Shown: piece by piece, positions 52,439-64,000 of the stretch
Layout of the letters: each line of letters opens with the position of its first letter
Numbering within the stretch: the stretch's first letter is position 1
Origin: Phytopythium helicoides
Taxonomy: Eukaryota > Oomycota > Peronosporomycetes > Pythiales > Pythiaceae
Direction: 5' to 3'
Assembly: GCA_024867545.1 (NCBI GenBank)
Contig: JANFNE010000038.1
Coordinates: 1-64,000 of the forward strand
DNA length: 64,000 bases
The notes under the pieces: model-generated
Databases searched by the model: none
Told to the model about the DNA's origin: nothing
What the model saw: only the letters and a program-made list of their open reading frames with translations
Position numbers and translations under genes: made by a program

Positions 52439-52915
52439 ATGTACGTCCGCGTGCTGCTAGAGGGCGAAGGTGGCGGCAGCGCGTCTGGCGTTGATGCGGT
52501 CGGCGGTCTGTCCGATCTCAGCGGTAGCAGCAACAGCGCAAGCAGAGGCGGCGGCAGCGCGGCGTGGGGATTCGCGCTCGTGGTGGCTCCGATCGCAGTG
52601 GCCATGCTGCTGCTGCGCTTCCGGTCAGCAGTTGAAGGCTTCGGCTCTCGAGGAGCTCGCAAGTGCCACGGACGTCGTCAGTCTGCTCCATCGTCGAGAG
52701 AAGTTGAAGGATTCTCGGTCTCGCTCGACCCGCCGGTGTACGAGTTGTATCGGGACGAAGGAGCTGCTTGGAGCTGGCGCCACACGCTGCAGCTGCCGCG
52801 CAATCGAAGAGACTCGCGCTGCGCGCGCTCGTCGTCGCTCGAGGACTTTCGCCACGACGTGCACTCCCCTGGAGACCCCGACCGAATCTGGAGGGGCAAC
52901 GCCTACAGCTTCTAG
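52439..52915 (+). CDS. Doubtful ORF, possible membrane protein, 5' end unclear
   Basis: The frame is open from about 52259, but the first ATG in it is at 52439, giving 158 residues. A serine/glycine-rich part (SGVDAVGGLSDLSGSSNSAS) is followed by a hydrophobic segment AAWGFALVVAPIAVAMLLL and a basic, arginine-rich tail ending in DPDRIWRGNAYSF. There may be an upstream exon starting at the ATG at 52271, but I could not fit splice sites. Overlapping frames here have similar quality. No family is recognised; low confidence. Confidence 0.3.
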   Translation: MYVRVLLEGEGGGSASGVDAVGGLSDLSGSSNSASRGGGSAAWGFALVVAPIAVAMLLLRFRSAVEGFGSRGARKCHGRRQSAPSSREVEGFSVSLDPPVYELYRDEGAAWSWRHTLQLPRNRRDSRCARSSSLEDFRHDVHSPGDPDRIWRGNAYSF

Positions 52916-53136
52916 CGTTGCACCAGGAGGGAAAGGAACTGGTTTCGCGCGTAGCGAGGTGATGTATGAGAAGCTGGCGGCTAGCTTCATGCACGTGCAA
53001 GCGCATAACCTCGTATACACTGAGTAGCGATGAAATATTTCGAGGCAGCCGAGCAAATAGGATCGTAGACAAGAGTGGGATGACAACTACCATGGAGTCT
53101 TGGCATTCGACCGACGATATGACTTGACACTGCGAG

Positions 53137-54714
53137 ATGCCATGGACGCCTACCAACCTGAGTGAGCCCTCTTGGAGTGATACCGCCTCCATTTCTCAAC
53201 CAGCACCGAGAATCACAAGTCCATCGGTGGCTACGATGTGCCGCTCGCATTCCTCCGCCGTCTTCGACCATCGCGAGTCTGCAGTGTTTCCAACAGAAAC
53301 TCAAAACGTGAAGTCCACCAGCACGCTTGTCAGAACGCGTTCAGCCAAGGTGCTGCAACCAAGCCGCGTGGTGAGGTTTATCCATGAGCTGCTCTTCACC
53401 TACCGCTACTTTGTGTATTTCGCGGCCACCTTGCTTCTAGTGGACGCAGTGGTCAGCTGCTTCATCATTGAGTTCGTGCCCTGTAAGTACCCAATTCGTC
53501 TTGATGAGTATCCAACATCCTACTGACATACTACCAATGTGCAGACAGCGAGGTGGATTTTTCGACGTATATGCAGCAGATGACGCTATTCAAGGCTGGT
53601 GAGCGCGACTACGTCCGAATCCGTGGCAAGATGGGGCCAGTAGTGTATCCTACCGGCTTTGTCTATGTCTTCTCGGCGCTCCACTCTCTCACAGACGGAG
53701 GCGATAACATTCGCCTTGCGCAGTACACCTTCCTCGGGTTCTACCTCGCGACCATTGCGACTATCTTTGCGATCTACAATCGTGTGCGCGTTACGCCACC
53801 ATGGGTCGCAGTGTTTGTGATCCTGTCGAAGCGCTTGCACTCCATCTACATTCTGAGCATGTTCAATGATGGAGTCGCCATGATGATTCTCTTTTGGGCG
53901 GTGTACTTGTTCACCCATCAGAAGTGGGGCTGGGGATGCACGCTATTCAGCTTCGCTGTCTCGGTCAAGATGAATGTGCTGCTGTTTGCGCCAGCTCTAT
54001 TCTTTGTTCTGCTCCAATCGTGCGGGCTGATCTGCACTATCAGGCATCTTTTCCTCTGCGCTGGGATCCAGGTCAGGCTAAAACACTCATCATTGCGCTC
54101 ACATGACTTGCGTCTAACAGCGCTTGACTTTTCCTTTGGGGGTGTTTCAGGTGATCTTGGCTCTCCCATTCCTCCGAGAAAACTGGGCGAGCTATTTGTT
54201 CAGGGCATTTGAATTCAGCCGCATGTTTTCGCATTGCGAGACCATGAACTGGCAGTTTCTTCCCGAAGCCGTCTTCGAGTCGCATCGACTGGCTTTGCTG
54301 TTGCTTGGATGCCACATCTTCTTCCTCATTCTGTTTGTGAACAAATATTTTTCCGTCCTCAAGACTGTACACGAAGCGCTTTCCAAGCCGTTTTCAACAA
54401 AGACGCCATCGCCAACTCGCAAAGAAGTCGTCGTGTTGTCGATGTTTGCTGTCAACTTTGTCGGCATTGTCTTCTCGCGCACCATGCACACGCAGTTTTA
54501 CTCGTGGTATTACCCAACACTGCCACTCCTCCTCTGGAATAGCGACTTGCCGCTTCTAGTGCGCGTTTTGGCACTTGCCATGTCTGAGAACGGATTCAAC
54601 AAATATCCAGCCACCGCATCAAGCTCGCTTGGCTTGCAAATTGCGAACGTGGCTGTGCTTTTGGCGCTCTACTGGACCAATTCCGATCTGGGTCTTGTTG
54701 GAGTGAATGGTTGA
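53137..54714 (+). CDS. ALG3: ALG3 alpha-1,3-mannosyltransferase, second copy (3 exons)
   Basis: Exons 53137-53482, 53545-54071 and 54151-54714 give 478 residues; introns are 62 and 79 bases. It has the ALG3 words YSEVDFSTYMQQM, GKMGPVVYPTGFVYVFS, RLHSIYILSMFNDGVAMM and FSRTMHTQFYSWYYPTLPLLL. Its second exon is 527 bases, exactly the length and phase of exon 2 in ALG3 copy A, so the two arose by duplication with introns. It has a different N-terminal 60 residues (serine/threonine-rich) and stops after YWTNSDLGLVGVNG, so it lacks the DUF2470-like tail of copy A. Both copies keep the conserved ER-enzyme residues, so both may be active. Confidence 0.9.
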
Positions 54715-55041
54715 ACTTGCCTGAGTGTGAGCGATAATAGACAGCCATGTATAAAATCTAGTATCATTGGCCACGAGCTAGTCTCCGCATTTCCCGTCGT
54801 CGTCGTTGCCATCAAGTGGTCAAACGCTCATGAGCACAACGCCATTCAATCCAATGGCATTGCCATGTTGAAGCCACCGCTCGTTCTGAATTTCGCTATG
54901 TAAAGAACCCGCTGCACCCTTCGTGCCACTTCACGCCACTTCACGCCACTTAACCCTTCCCCTGCACGGTAACGCCTCCTCGGAAGCCATGTTCCGCCCC
55001 AAGGCGTCGACAAGCAAACCTGCTGGAGAAAGGACGGCGGC
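54715..55041. other. Intergenic region with 10-base tandem repeat
   Basis: About 330 bases upstream of the BSD gene. CATGTTGAA lies at 54864-54872 and three 10-base units lie at 54921-54950. No gene was seen; the open minus-strand frame that overlaps is antisense to the BSD gene. Confidence 0.5.
54921..54950 (+). repeat. Three 10-base units with initiator-like core
   Basis: TCGTGCCACT, TCACGCCACT, TCACGCCACT in tandem; each unit boundary reads CCACTTC, which fits the TCAYTYY/YCAYTYY initiator. It lies 92-121 bases before the BSD gene's ATG. It may be a repeated start site. Confidence 0.5.
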
Positions 55042-56903
55042 ATGTGGCGGCTGCTGGAGGCGGCGGCCAAGCAGGCGACGGCCAACGCGTCGGGCGTGGT
55101 GAGCTCCGTGCATGAGAAGGCGCAGTCGCTGGTGGCGACGGTGCAGGACGAGGCGTCGACGCTGCTGCAGGCGATCGGCTCGGCGCGCGTGGGGCCGGTG
55201 GACGAGGTCTGCGCTGCTGTTGTTCGGGGCTTTGAGACGAGTGAAGGAGAGGGTGGTGACGGCTTTTGTGTGCGTGTGCAGATCCTGTACGAGGAGATCG
55301 AGGCGTTCAAGGAGTTCGCAGACTTTTTCTCGGCCGAGGAGCACTCGAACGAGATTGCCAAGGTGCTGGCAGTGTGCTTGACGGATTGAGGGAGCGATGC
55401 GTGCTGAATGAGACGTGTGAGCAGGCGATGGAGGAAGACGAGGAGATTCGAGAGCTGCACGAGACCATGGTGCCCGTGGAGCTGAGCTTCGAGGAGTTCT
55501 GGTGCAGGTACTTTTTCAGGAAGCAGGAGGAGGAGAAGCGCCAGGTGCGAGAGGCTGAGCGCCGCCGTTTCTTCAAGGAGCAGCAAGACGCCGAACGGGA
55601 GCGAGACGAGTTGCACATGAGCGAGTTCGACGACGAGGATGAGGACACGGACGACGTAGACGGAGATGGCTCTGAGGAGAAGCTTTCGTTCGACGGGAGC
55701 ACGCGCGAGCGCGCGGCGAGCAGCAATCCGATCGCCCCAGCAAATACACCGCCTAGACCAAAGAAGAAAAAGAATCCCGACATGGCTATGGATGAGGACT
55801 CTAATGGAGGTGGCCAAGAAGGGATCTGGTTGTTACGCGCGGCTCGAGATGCCGAGCGTCGTGCGGCCTCACAGTGGAGGAAAAAGGCGCGGGATCTACA
55901 TCACGAGCTCCACGTCGAGAAGCAGGCGCGTAGCGATGAAGTCGAAAAAGTCAAGGCGGAGCTCGAGGCGCAGTATCAGTCACTATGTGACGCGTACGAA
56001 GCCAAAATGCTGGAGGTGACGACCCAAATTGACGAAGCTCGAGCTACGGGGTATGATGCTGGCATTCGCGAGAGCGAACAGATCGTCGCTACTATGCGCC
56101 AGGCCGCCGACGAGGAGATTGAGATGTTGCGTGCCCAGATGTCGAGCATTGAAGTTGGCAAGGCCGAAGGATCTAGCCCTTCGAACGACCACTTGCGCGC
56201 GCTGAAGGAAGAGCGGGAAACCTTGCAGAAATCGCTCGAGTCGGCACTGGAACGCGTAAAACAGCTCGAGCAACAACATCAGGAAGGAGGCGGAGCTGCC
56301 CAAAATGAACAAGCGCTTGCCGAGCTGAAAAAGGAAATGGAGCTGTGGCGTATGCGCGCGCTGAAGATGAAGAAGCTAAAGGACCTCATCCAGACCGAGC
56401 TGAACACAGTGCGGAGCCAAAACCAGGCGGCTAGCTCGGGTGATGGCGTAGCTGCTCCACCCAGCGACGAGGTGTCGAGCCTTCGCGCGCGCGTAGCGAG
56501 TCTCGAGTCCCAGCTTGCCGAGGCCACTGCAAAGTCCCAGGTTGCTGAGAAGGAGGCGTACGACCGTGGTGTTATTGCTGGCCGCGCTGAAATGGAAGAC
56601 AATATGAAGGCGGAAATCACTGCAGCTTTCGAGCGCGGTGTCGCAAAGGGTTCTGAAGACAGCGTCAGCGAGATTGGACTGCTCAAGGCTGAGCTCGCCA
56701 TGTTCCGTGCGTTCCATGAGAGCGCTGCCAAGGTCGAGATCCCCACTGGTACTGGCACAGTGGATGATTCGCTTGACGACATCTCGCTCGCCGACGGTGT
56801 TGCTCCGTGCTCGCCCGGGTCGTCGGTCTCGATCTTCACCGATCATGGATTCGGCGATTTTGGCGCTGCTTCCAAGCCCGCGGACGACTGGGGTGAATGG
56901 TAA
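55042..56903 (+). CDS. BSD-domain protein with long coiled coil (3 exons)
   Basis: Exons 55042-55206, 55282-55362 and 55425-56903 give 574 residues. Start MWRLLEAAAKQ. The BSD domain is split by both introns and reads EEIEAFKEFADFFSAEE, then AMEEDEEIRELHETMVP, then LSFEEFWCRYFF, which holds the FW pair that defines the domain. A KQEEEKRQVREAERR helix, an acidic patch and a basic patch PKKKKN follow, then coiled coil from about 190 to 480 and a disordered tail ending DDWGEW. BSD proteins include TFIIH p62, synapse-associated and plant BSD proteins; with the coiled coil this one may be a trafficking adaptor. The first intron (75 bases) keeps frame without a stop, so it could be retained. Confidence 0.8.
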
Positions 56904-56999
56904 ATGCCTTGGTGGCGGCGGCGAGGAGAGAAGTTCGGAATATAAGTGCTGAGTCATGTGCGTGTGGAAAGAAAACCAGTGGTCAATCGATTAGTCTTT

Positions 57000-59900
57000 T
57001 CACTTTTTACCACCGCTAGTGTTAGACATTGATCGCGAGAAGCTGGCACCGTTGTCCTGCATCCACTCGCTGTACATCGCCTCAATCTCGGGCCTTGGAT
57101 GTTTCCACTGCGTTGACCTGCACGGCCCCATACAAACGGGAAGCTCAGAATTATTTTCTCCTACGCTAGCAATTAAAATATACAACAAACCTGTTGGCAT
57201 GGTTGCAAAAGTAGGGTCGGCCCTTTTCAGTAAACCGAGTCTCCCATCCGTCCGGGAGGTTTAAGATCAAGAGTTTTTTCATCTCGCGCCAGTTTAACTT
57301 CCGTGGCTTTGTAGGTGCTGGAGCTACCGGAGATGGCGGCTCGACAATTGAGGCAGGTGGCTGTAAGCACCATACTACAAGTGAGCACGAATTGATCTCC
57401 AGAGCATTCAGATGTAAACCATACCAAGGCAATTTCCTCAAGGTCCTGTACTGGCGGGGAGCTTGAACGCTGTCGAACTTGAACAATTGTCGAGTATGCC
57501 TCAGCGTCACCGCACAACTTGATAAAGAAGTCTGCATTTTTTGACAAGCGAAGTTATTCTCCTAGTATTCATGGTATCACGAAGAATGTGCACTGACCTT
57601 CGATGAAAATGAGCCCTCGACTCTCTACATCGAGAATGCTGTGCAGAGCTGACCGATGACTACCAGCAACTGCGAGACCAAAGTCCATGAGGACGTCTTC
57701 GAATGCAGGTACGGCCACCTTCACATCCGAGATCAGAAAATTAGAGTCGCCAATTCGTTTTCATGTATGATGGACGAACTATGCCTTCACCTTGCCTGGT
57801 ACTTCTGCAACAGCTGCAAGTGCTTTCTTGAGACCGTTATACGGCCGTTCAGGGCAACGAGCCATCAGAATTTCTTTCATCGCTGAAAGGATATCGTGAG
57901 CTGATGCGTCTACTCCTAGTGGTGCCTGCTTGAGATTAGTAATTGGTCCTGCAGAGGGCTTTGATAGCTCTGCTTCCCGAGCGACAAGGTCTTGAGTTAC
58001 TCGTTTGAGTTGTTCCTGCAACACTGCAAGTCTGACAAAGAATATCCTATGTGAGAAGGATTACAACGGTCAAAGTACAGAGCTTACCTTTTGTCTTTGT
58101 CCTCTTGTAAAAGAGCCTGATCTCGTAGGGCCTGCTCTAGCTCGACTTTCCACTTAGCAGCTTCTTCGTCCAGAGCCAAATTGGCAGCACTCGCAGCCTG
58201 CTGAAGTTGCCGCTTTAGCACTTTAACAGCCTCCTTTGAGTCATTTCGCTCTTGCTCAGCAGTTTGAAGTTGAGCATGCAAATCTCGGAGTTTCGCATCA
58301 AATTCCTGCTGGAGCTGGACGCTGTTGTCTTGTGATACCGTCAAACTGATTGGTGCCGTCACCGCTTCGACCCGAGAAGCACGTCGAGTGCGAGTGGTCT
58401 CGGATGGGTCTGCAGCTGCAATTGCGTCGCTTGCTTTGGTCGCATCAAAGCTTAATGTGAGCTGGATGCGACCAGTGGTTACTCCTGTTTTGGTCGGATG
58501 CTTAAGCGCCGCTGTCTCCTCGAAGAGGTAGCCGTCCCGTGCAATTGCAGAAGCAACCGTGACTTCACACTCACCTATGAGCTGATCTACCTTGGCTTGT
58601 TTACTAAAGACCTTGATACTGAGTGTAGGAGTTAGTGATATCCCCAAGTACATATTCCGCAGCATCTCTCGCCACTGCAACTCAAATTCGGGATTCACTG
58701 TCGGATTGAAAAAGTCGGCACTCCAATTGCCGGGGTATCCTTCAACAGCGTAGTCGCACGAAGTCCATGGGTCGTACGCAGTGCAATACAGCCGCGCCTT
58801 TTTCCCGTTTTTTGCCGAGTCTGTATCCGATTCCACAACTGTTTTTCGAACCGTGACGACCACAAAATGGGCTGGCCCTCGACCGCTTGAACCAACTAGT
58901 GCAACTTTCACACCGTCTGGTCCGTTAATTGTTGCCACCTTTACTGTATCCGTGTATATGACAGGGCGATCAATGCGAAGATCACACCTAGGTGGTTCCT
59001 TGAGAATTATTGCTCGTTCAAAATTCCAAGCTGTTGCTCCAACAATACCGGCAGGAGAAACACATGTAGAAAAGACATCGCCTTGTGGAAGCACTTGTAT
59101 GATAGCGTAAGTGTCGTGCAATCCTGCAAGAGCTCCCTGAAAATCGCTCCACTCCAAGACAACTCGATTCTTTCTCCCAATTACATCAAATCGGACCGAC
59201 AATGACGACGAAGTATTCACAACCAAAGAGTAAAATGCTCGAGCGGCGGAAGAAGTTGCACGAAGTGAGTTGATCACGTCAGCAACACGATGTACAAAAC
59301 TAGGTAACGCGTCAGATGTCGGAAAAGCGCTTAGCAGGCAACCAACATCAATTGAAAAATCCAGAAACTCTGATGTCACGGTGAAGAAGAATGGTGGCGA
59401 AATCTCTAAAAGTAGCCCACGCAATGTAGTAGTAATTTCATCTCCTTCGACAAGGGAGAGGAAAGGGACGAACGGTATTAGTGCTGATGATCCTGTGGCA
59501 CTGGCAGATCTAGGGATGGTGCAAATCCGTAGTCGCCCGATTAATGCTAGTATTGCTGCATTGAGTACAGGATAAAACGTTCCAGTAACTAAAGGCTGCG
59601 GAGCACTGTTGGGTACCCGCTCCATCGGCACTAATTGAGGAAGATGAGTAACGATATTTTCGTAAGAGTACTCATATGGTTGAAGTGTGAATTCAGCTAC
59701 TGACTTCAGGATTGGATCTGTCGCTCGAATAACTAGGCAACGCTCTTGATTGATCGAGATGCCGACTAAAAAGCGCTGATCTCCATGGCTAAACCGAACA
59801 GCGCTCAACAGACCATGAGACCACTGGCGTTCCATTTCATTGATCTTTGAGTATCGTAGCAATATTGCAAGCAGTGATTGTGTCACGTTCCCATCGTTGG

Positions 59901-62900
59901 CGTTTTGTGATCCTCCGCTTAGCTCCACCCTCAGTGCATCCAATGCAAGTGACAACATCAATTTAGTTACAAACCGATGTATCAGACGGGCTTCATCGTT
60001 GACTTCACTGAACTGGGGGCTATCATTGCTCGACAAATTCATACCCAACACTACCAGACGCTCTATGAACTCCCTTTGGTCTATTGACGAGCTTCCGTTT
60101 TCCTCTGTCACTTTCCGCCAAGTGTTTTCAAGAGTATAACCCGCAAATACAGCGGAAAACGTTTGCTCAAGCTGCTGTGTCACCTTCTGCAAATCAAAGT
60201 TGGCTACCAACGATGTCAATCCTCCCGTGCTCGATAGTAGCATGCCAAGTAGAACGTCTGCGCTCCGACGAAAGTTAGTTTGAGTGCCAATTTTGCTGCT
60301 GTCTGAGGTTGTAGAGCTGGGAATAGTCGCGAACGAGTCTTCGAAGCAAAGTGATTTTGCTAATCGAAGCATCTCTGCTGGGTCAATGTGGATCATGAAC
60401 TCCCGACGAAGTTGGTGACATAGTTGCATCGCCTGTTTTGACCCCATATTCCATTCTAGCTGGTGGAACGCAGACAACACCCCTTCTCGCACGTCAACGT
60501 TGCTTCCCACTACTTTGCTGATTCGTGTGAGGATGGATGCCACAGTTTCACCTTGTGTCTGCAAAGGATGTCGCTGGAGCTCGGCTCGGGACGCTAAATC
60601 ACTAATATAGGCAGATAACGCACCTAGAGACAGCGAGTGCTGGCGGTGATGATCGTGGTCTTTACAAGTGTGAAAATTGATGCGGCTCATCATTACAAAG
60701 ACATCAGCAGGTTCAGCTTGAATTCCAAACGAGGAGAGTAGATCAGCAAACTCCATGTTGTCAATATCTCCAGTCTGGTCGCTATCAAAGCGATCTAAAA
60801 GCTGCCCGATAATACGACTACTATCTTCATCACCTTGTACAGTTATCACCCTTTGGAAGAATAAAACACCTTCCTGGGTAGGAACATTGGTTGACAATAA
60901 CGGTTTTTTAGACAAGGAATTGCAAGTGTATGACCACGAGTTGGTGGTTGAAGCCAATTCAATGGCGCCCCACACTCTCTCGATTATATCGTTACAAACA
61001 GGAGTAATCACAGTATTGAGTTCGTCATGATCGAGACGACTCGTCATATCATGACTCCAGACACGGTCATGCACTATCCAATCCTTAAACTCAGTGAAAC
61101 TCACTTCGCCGTCGCTATTTGTGTCAAACTGATATAGAAGAAATCGTGTTTGATCGTCAGTAAGGGGTGGTTGAATTCGCAATCGAGAAAGAGCGCGTGA
61201 AAACTCTTCGGGGCTTAACTTGCCTGACTGGTCGACGTCAAACTCGCGGAATAAATCTTCAAGCTGTGTTCTCTGAGTCTCTGAAGTACCAATCTTTTCA
61301 ATAAGAATGGCGCGAAGACGCTCTCCGATTACTTCCTCGGGTACACGCTCATTTACAAAGCAGTCTTCACAAAGTTTCGCATTCTTCGGGAGTGTGGAGA
61401 AGCAGGTATTGCAAAACACATTTGAGCAACTTGATCCGTTGCACATATATGTTCCAGAAGTGAGAGTAGGCGTACGGCCTGTGATCTGAACGCGAAGGCC
61501 GCAATCAGCACATTTTGCAAAACTGGAACCACTCTTTCGTCCACCGATAAGGCGTGGGAGTGCCATTGTTTGTTTCGAATCGCCTAATGCTTGCTGTTTC
61601 ATCTTTTGGAGCCGTGCAAGTTTTTCTGCTCTCTTTTGCTCCAAGGTTTGCATCTGGGTAGTGACGTGAAGATGCTCTGCCTGGTGGTCAACTGATTTGG
61701 CATTTGTATTCTCTATAATAGTAGAAACCGTTGAACCACGGCCGATGGTTTGCAGTGGAGGTGATAACGAAAGTAGTGGTTCTCGTTCACGAGAATTGTT
61801 CCCACCACGATTCATCTCAATGCATTTACCGTCAAGTAAGTCGTAAAACGATTCCACAGGGTTGGGAATTTCAGATTTCGAAGGATACGACAATGGTTCA
61901 CCACTGCGTGTTCGGTTGTACGTAAATGTCGAAACACCGGCGAATTTTCGAAGTTGCCATGCAAGAGTCGGATTTTCGTCATAGATCTTTGTCGCGAGTT
62001 GTTGTCGTAAGCGAGTTTCACTCGAATCAAAACTAATATTTGGGATCACGACTTTGCGAGTCTCTAGCGTGCGCAGCTTTTGATCGAATATCAAATCATT
62101 TGCGCCATGAATCTTGATTTGAAGGATCCCTTCTTGGTGAAGTTTCTCAACAGGGTCGTCATCTTCTAACTCAGGAACTTCGCAAATCAGTTGGTCTTCG
62201 CTGATTTCATGCTCGAACATCTCGACAAGCTTATCCGTGTTAATGCTACCACTATCTTCCAGTCCGCTAAGCAGCAAATTCAGGCGTTCATCATTCATGT
62301 CGTCAACTTTGAACCCAAGAGTCTGTAGTTTGCGTCGACAGTCGGCACGCTTGAGCTTCGAGCATTTGGCAAATTCCATTTTCAGCTCGCGGATACCGAT
62401 GCTCTTTGCCTTTGCCTGGCGCAAAATTTCATCCTTGGCATCCTCGTACTTCTTCCTGCGCTCCATTGAGCTCATAGTTTCCGAGACAATGCCTGCATCT
62501 GAGCTCTTTGTTGGACTATGTGCTGGCAAGGTCATCCCTGTTGCACTGCGACCAAACTTATCAACATGTCCTGAATTGTTTGTATCATCATCTCCTTCTT
62601 CCTCCTCCACAATCCGCTCACCACCTTCAAGTTGAAATGAACTTTTGTCCGAATATACAGAGAGCCAGAAACTACCGACGTTGGTTTTGCCTGTGTCTTT
62701 GTCCTTCAGCAAAATCGTTCAATATTTGCGAGGTGAGATAAGATTTTTCGAAGTAGAAGACCACTTACCGATCGCATATACATGCTTGGAACAATACAAT
62801 ATCGCCCAGGTTCCATCGCCACTTCTGTCTGCACACAGGGTCAAAAATGAGGTAAGTAGGCTGGTAATACTGAAACCCACTCCCAATTTCGTTCGACTTG

Positions 62901-64000
62901 AAATGTACCGAGACAGCTTGCTTGAAAGTATAGGATGGCTGAGGAACACCGTCGTCGTCAACTCCCTCGATTACTGATCCCGGAATGATAGCCGGTGGCA
63001 ACGGCTCCGACCTCACTCCATTTTGGAAATCAGATCGATCTTTTGGAGTTCTGTAGAGTCGATAATACGCGTCTAACTTCTTCGCAGGCTCCTTCATCTC
63101 GAACTGTTTGCCATCTGACCCAGCTACACCACTTCGTTCTAGCAAAGAGCAAATGTGAAACCCAATCGGGACGATCTTCTGGTTCTCTTTCCCTCTTGGA
63201 TCTTCTTGGCTCAAGGAAATAAAAAGCTGCGACCGTTCCTTCACTGTTAGCGTGAAGTGCGGGTTGTTAATCCATGTACTTTTGGTCGTGTTACCACCGC
63301 ACGTTGATTCGTTCCAGCAACCTTCAACCCGGCGTCCGTGCCATGCATCCGGGAAATCTAATTGATAAAAAAGGATATTCAGGAATATGAGCACACGAAC
63401 GCCATAAACACCAGCCCTTGTTGCAACTCACCAATGCCGGCAAAAAAATGAGTGAAATACTGCATCCAAGTGCTGTACGCCATGAAGAAGGTTCCGTCGT
63501 TTGCATTGGCCTCCACAACCTCTTCTTGCGAGATCTCATCGACTGCCATCTCACCTTTGCCGTTTAGACGCAAGAACACTCTCTTTTGAGCATTCCCACC
63601 CACAAATCTCTTCAGAACTTTGAAGAAAGCCTCAATAACATCTTGGTTTTCAGTTCTTTCGGTGCTAGAGTCGGACCACGGGCCAGTCTATCATTATCAC
63701 GTGGATTCCAAGAGTATTAGCCCTCGCATGATGAGGGTTTTAATCGTCAAATCACGCACCCACTCGCCCATCCCCCAAGGATTCCGCAGCTTTACTAACT
63801 TGACTCGCTCGTTGCGGACCGTCTTGATTTCGGCTGCATCCACAAGAGCGTACGCGTGCTTATAGTATAGGCCGTTTCCAGCACTAGACTCGGCCGCCAC
63901 ATTCTTGTCACCTGTTGGTGGTGATTGGATGGAGCAGCCCATCAGAGTGCCTGAACCCTTGTATCGCAGTATTTTGTTCCAGAACGGGTCTCCAACTTGC
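57000..64000 (-). CDS. Giant calpain-type cysteine protease with EF-hands, C2 and WW domains (3' part)
   Basis: Partial; the 5' end lies beyond base 64000. Exons 64000-63760, 63687-63432, 63357-62769, 62671-58088, 58031-57791, 57718-57598, 57531-57425, 57360-57191 and 57117-57000 keep frame through eight introns and give about 2141 residues in this window. The start of the window has the end of the calpain protease core: GTLMGCS, YKHAYALV with the catalytic histidine, RNPWG with the asparagine, and NDGTFFMAYSTWMQYF. The active-site cysteine is off the window. Next is the calpain C2-like domain (FPDAWHG), then a zinc-binding CADCG...CNTCF block, three EF-hands (FDVDQSGKLSPEEF, FDTNSDGEVSFTEF, FDSDQTGDIDNMEF), a C2 domain near the end of the long exon, a coiled coil and a C-terminal WW domain (GWETRFTEKGRPYFCNH). 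It is probably calcium-activated. Confidence 0.88.

Noticed and set aside
54846..55817. 323-codon minus-strand open frame
   Set aside because: It overlaps the BSD-domain exons in antisense and looks like a shadow.
1..64000. RXLR or Crinkler effectors, tRNA or rRNA genes, CRISPR arrays, intact transposons
   Set aside because: I looked for their marks and found none that hold up. Signal-peptide proteins here lack RXLR-EER or LFLAK words.

Overview
The window is nuclear DNA of an oomycete, most likely a Phytophthora-like member of the Peronosporales. The evidence is compact gene spacing (about 29 protein genes in 64 kb), introns of about 56-115 bases (most 62-80) with GTGCGT or GTACGT donors, TCAYTYY-type initiator motifs 40-60 bases before several start codons, a flagellar outer-dynein-arm docking protein, and families typical of oomycetes: PLAC8-TKL kinase fusions, transmembrane LRR proteins, WRKY19-like zinc-finger proteins and EF-hand calpains. 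I see no RXLR or Crinkler effector, tRNA, rRNA, CRISPR array or intact mobile element. Exon limits are my own, set by GT/AG sites plus reading-phase agreement.

Layout. 0-10 kb: a kinase with a signal peptide, a polyQ single-pass membrane protein, a five-exon transmembrane LRR protein, a Pellino-type E3 ligase and a coiled-coil outer-arm dynein docking protein that shares a promoter with a small mitochondrial membrane protein. 10-20 kb: a four-exon protein with an AIR9-like domain, a decayed kinase fragment, then one PLAC8 gene and two PLAC8-TKL kinase fusion genes whose kinase halves are almost identical in DNA. 20-33 kb: a STIMATE-family membrane protein, a kinesin, RNA polymerase I subunit 2, a cathepsin X with two catalytic domains in one chain, an unrecognised two-exon gene and an aldo-keto reductase. 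33-43 kb: ALG3 with an extra DUF2470-like tail, an FHA-WDR70 fusion, a zinc-finger gene, a GT8 glycosyltransferase and a PKA-like kinase. 43-46 kb: two peroxisomal-type SDR genes with a broken TnpB/Fanzor-like zinc ribbon between them. 46-57 kb: TBL2-like WD40 protein, SET methyltransferase, DPH2, MZT1, a doubtful ORF, a second ALG3 and a BSD-domain coiled-coil protein. 57-64 kb: the 3' nine exons of a giant calpain whose 5' end lies outside the window.

Most genes are housekeeping and unrelated in pathway: rRNA transcription, ER N-glycosylation (two ALG3 paralogues), diphthamide synthesis, spindle and gamma-tubulin, flagellum and ubiquitin signalling. The novelty lies in architecture: FHA-WDR70, ALG3-DUF2470, double cathepsin X, PLAC8-kinase with apparent gene conversion, a Pellino outside animals, and the TnpB/Fanzor relic.
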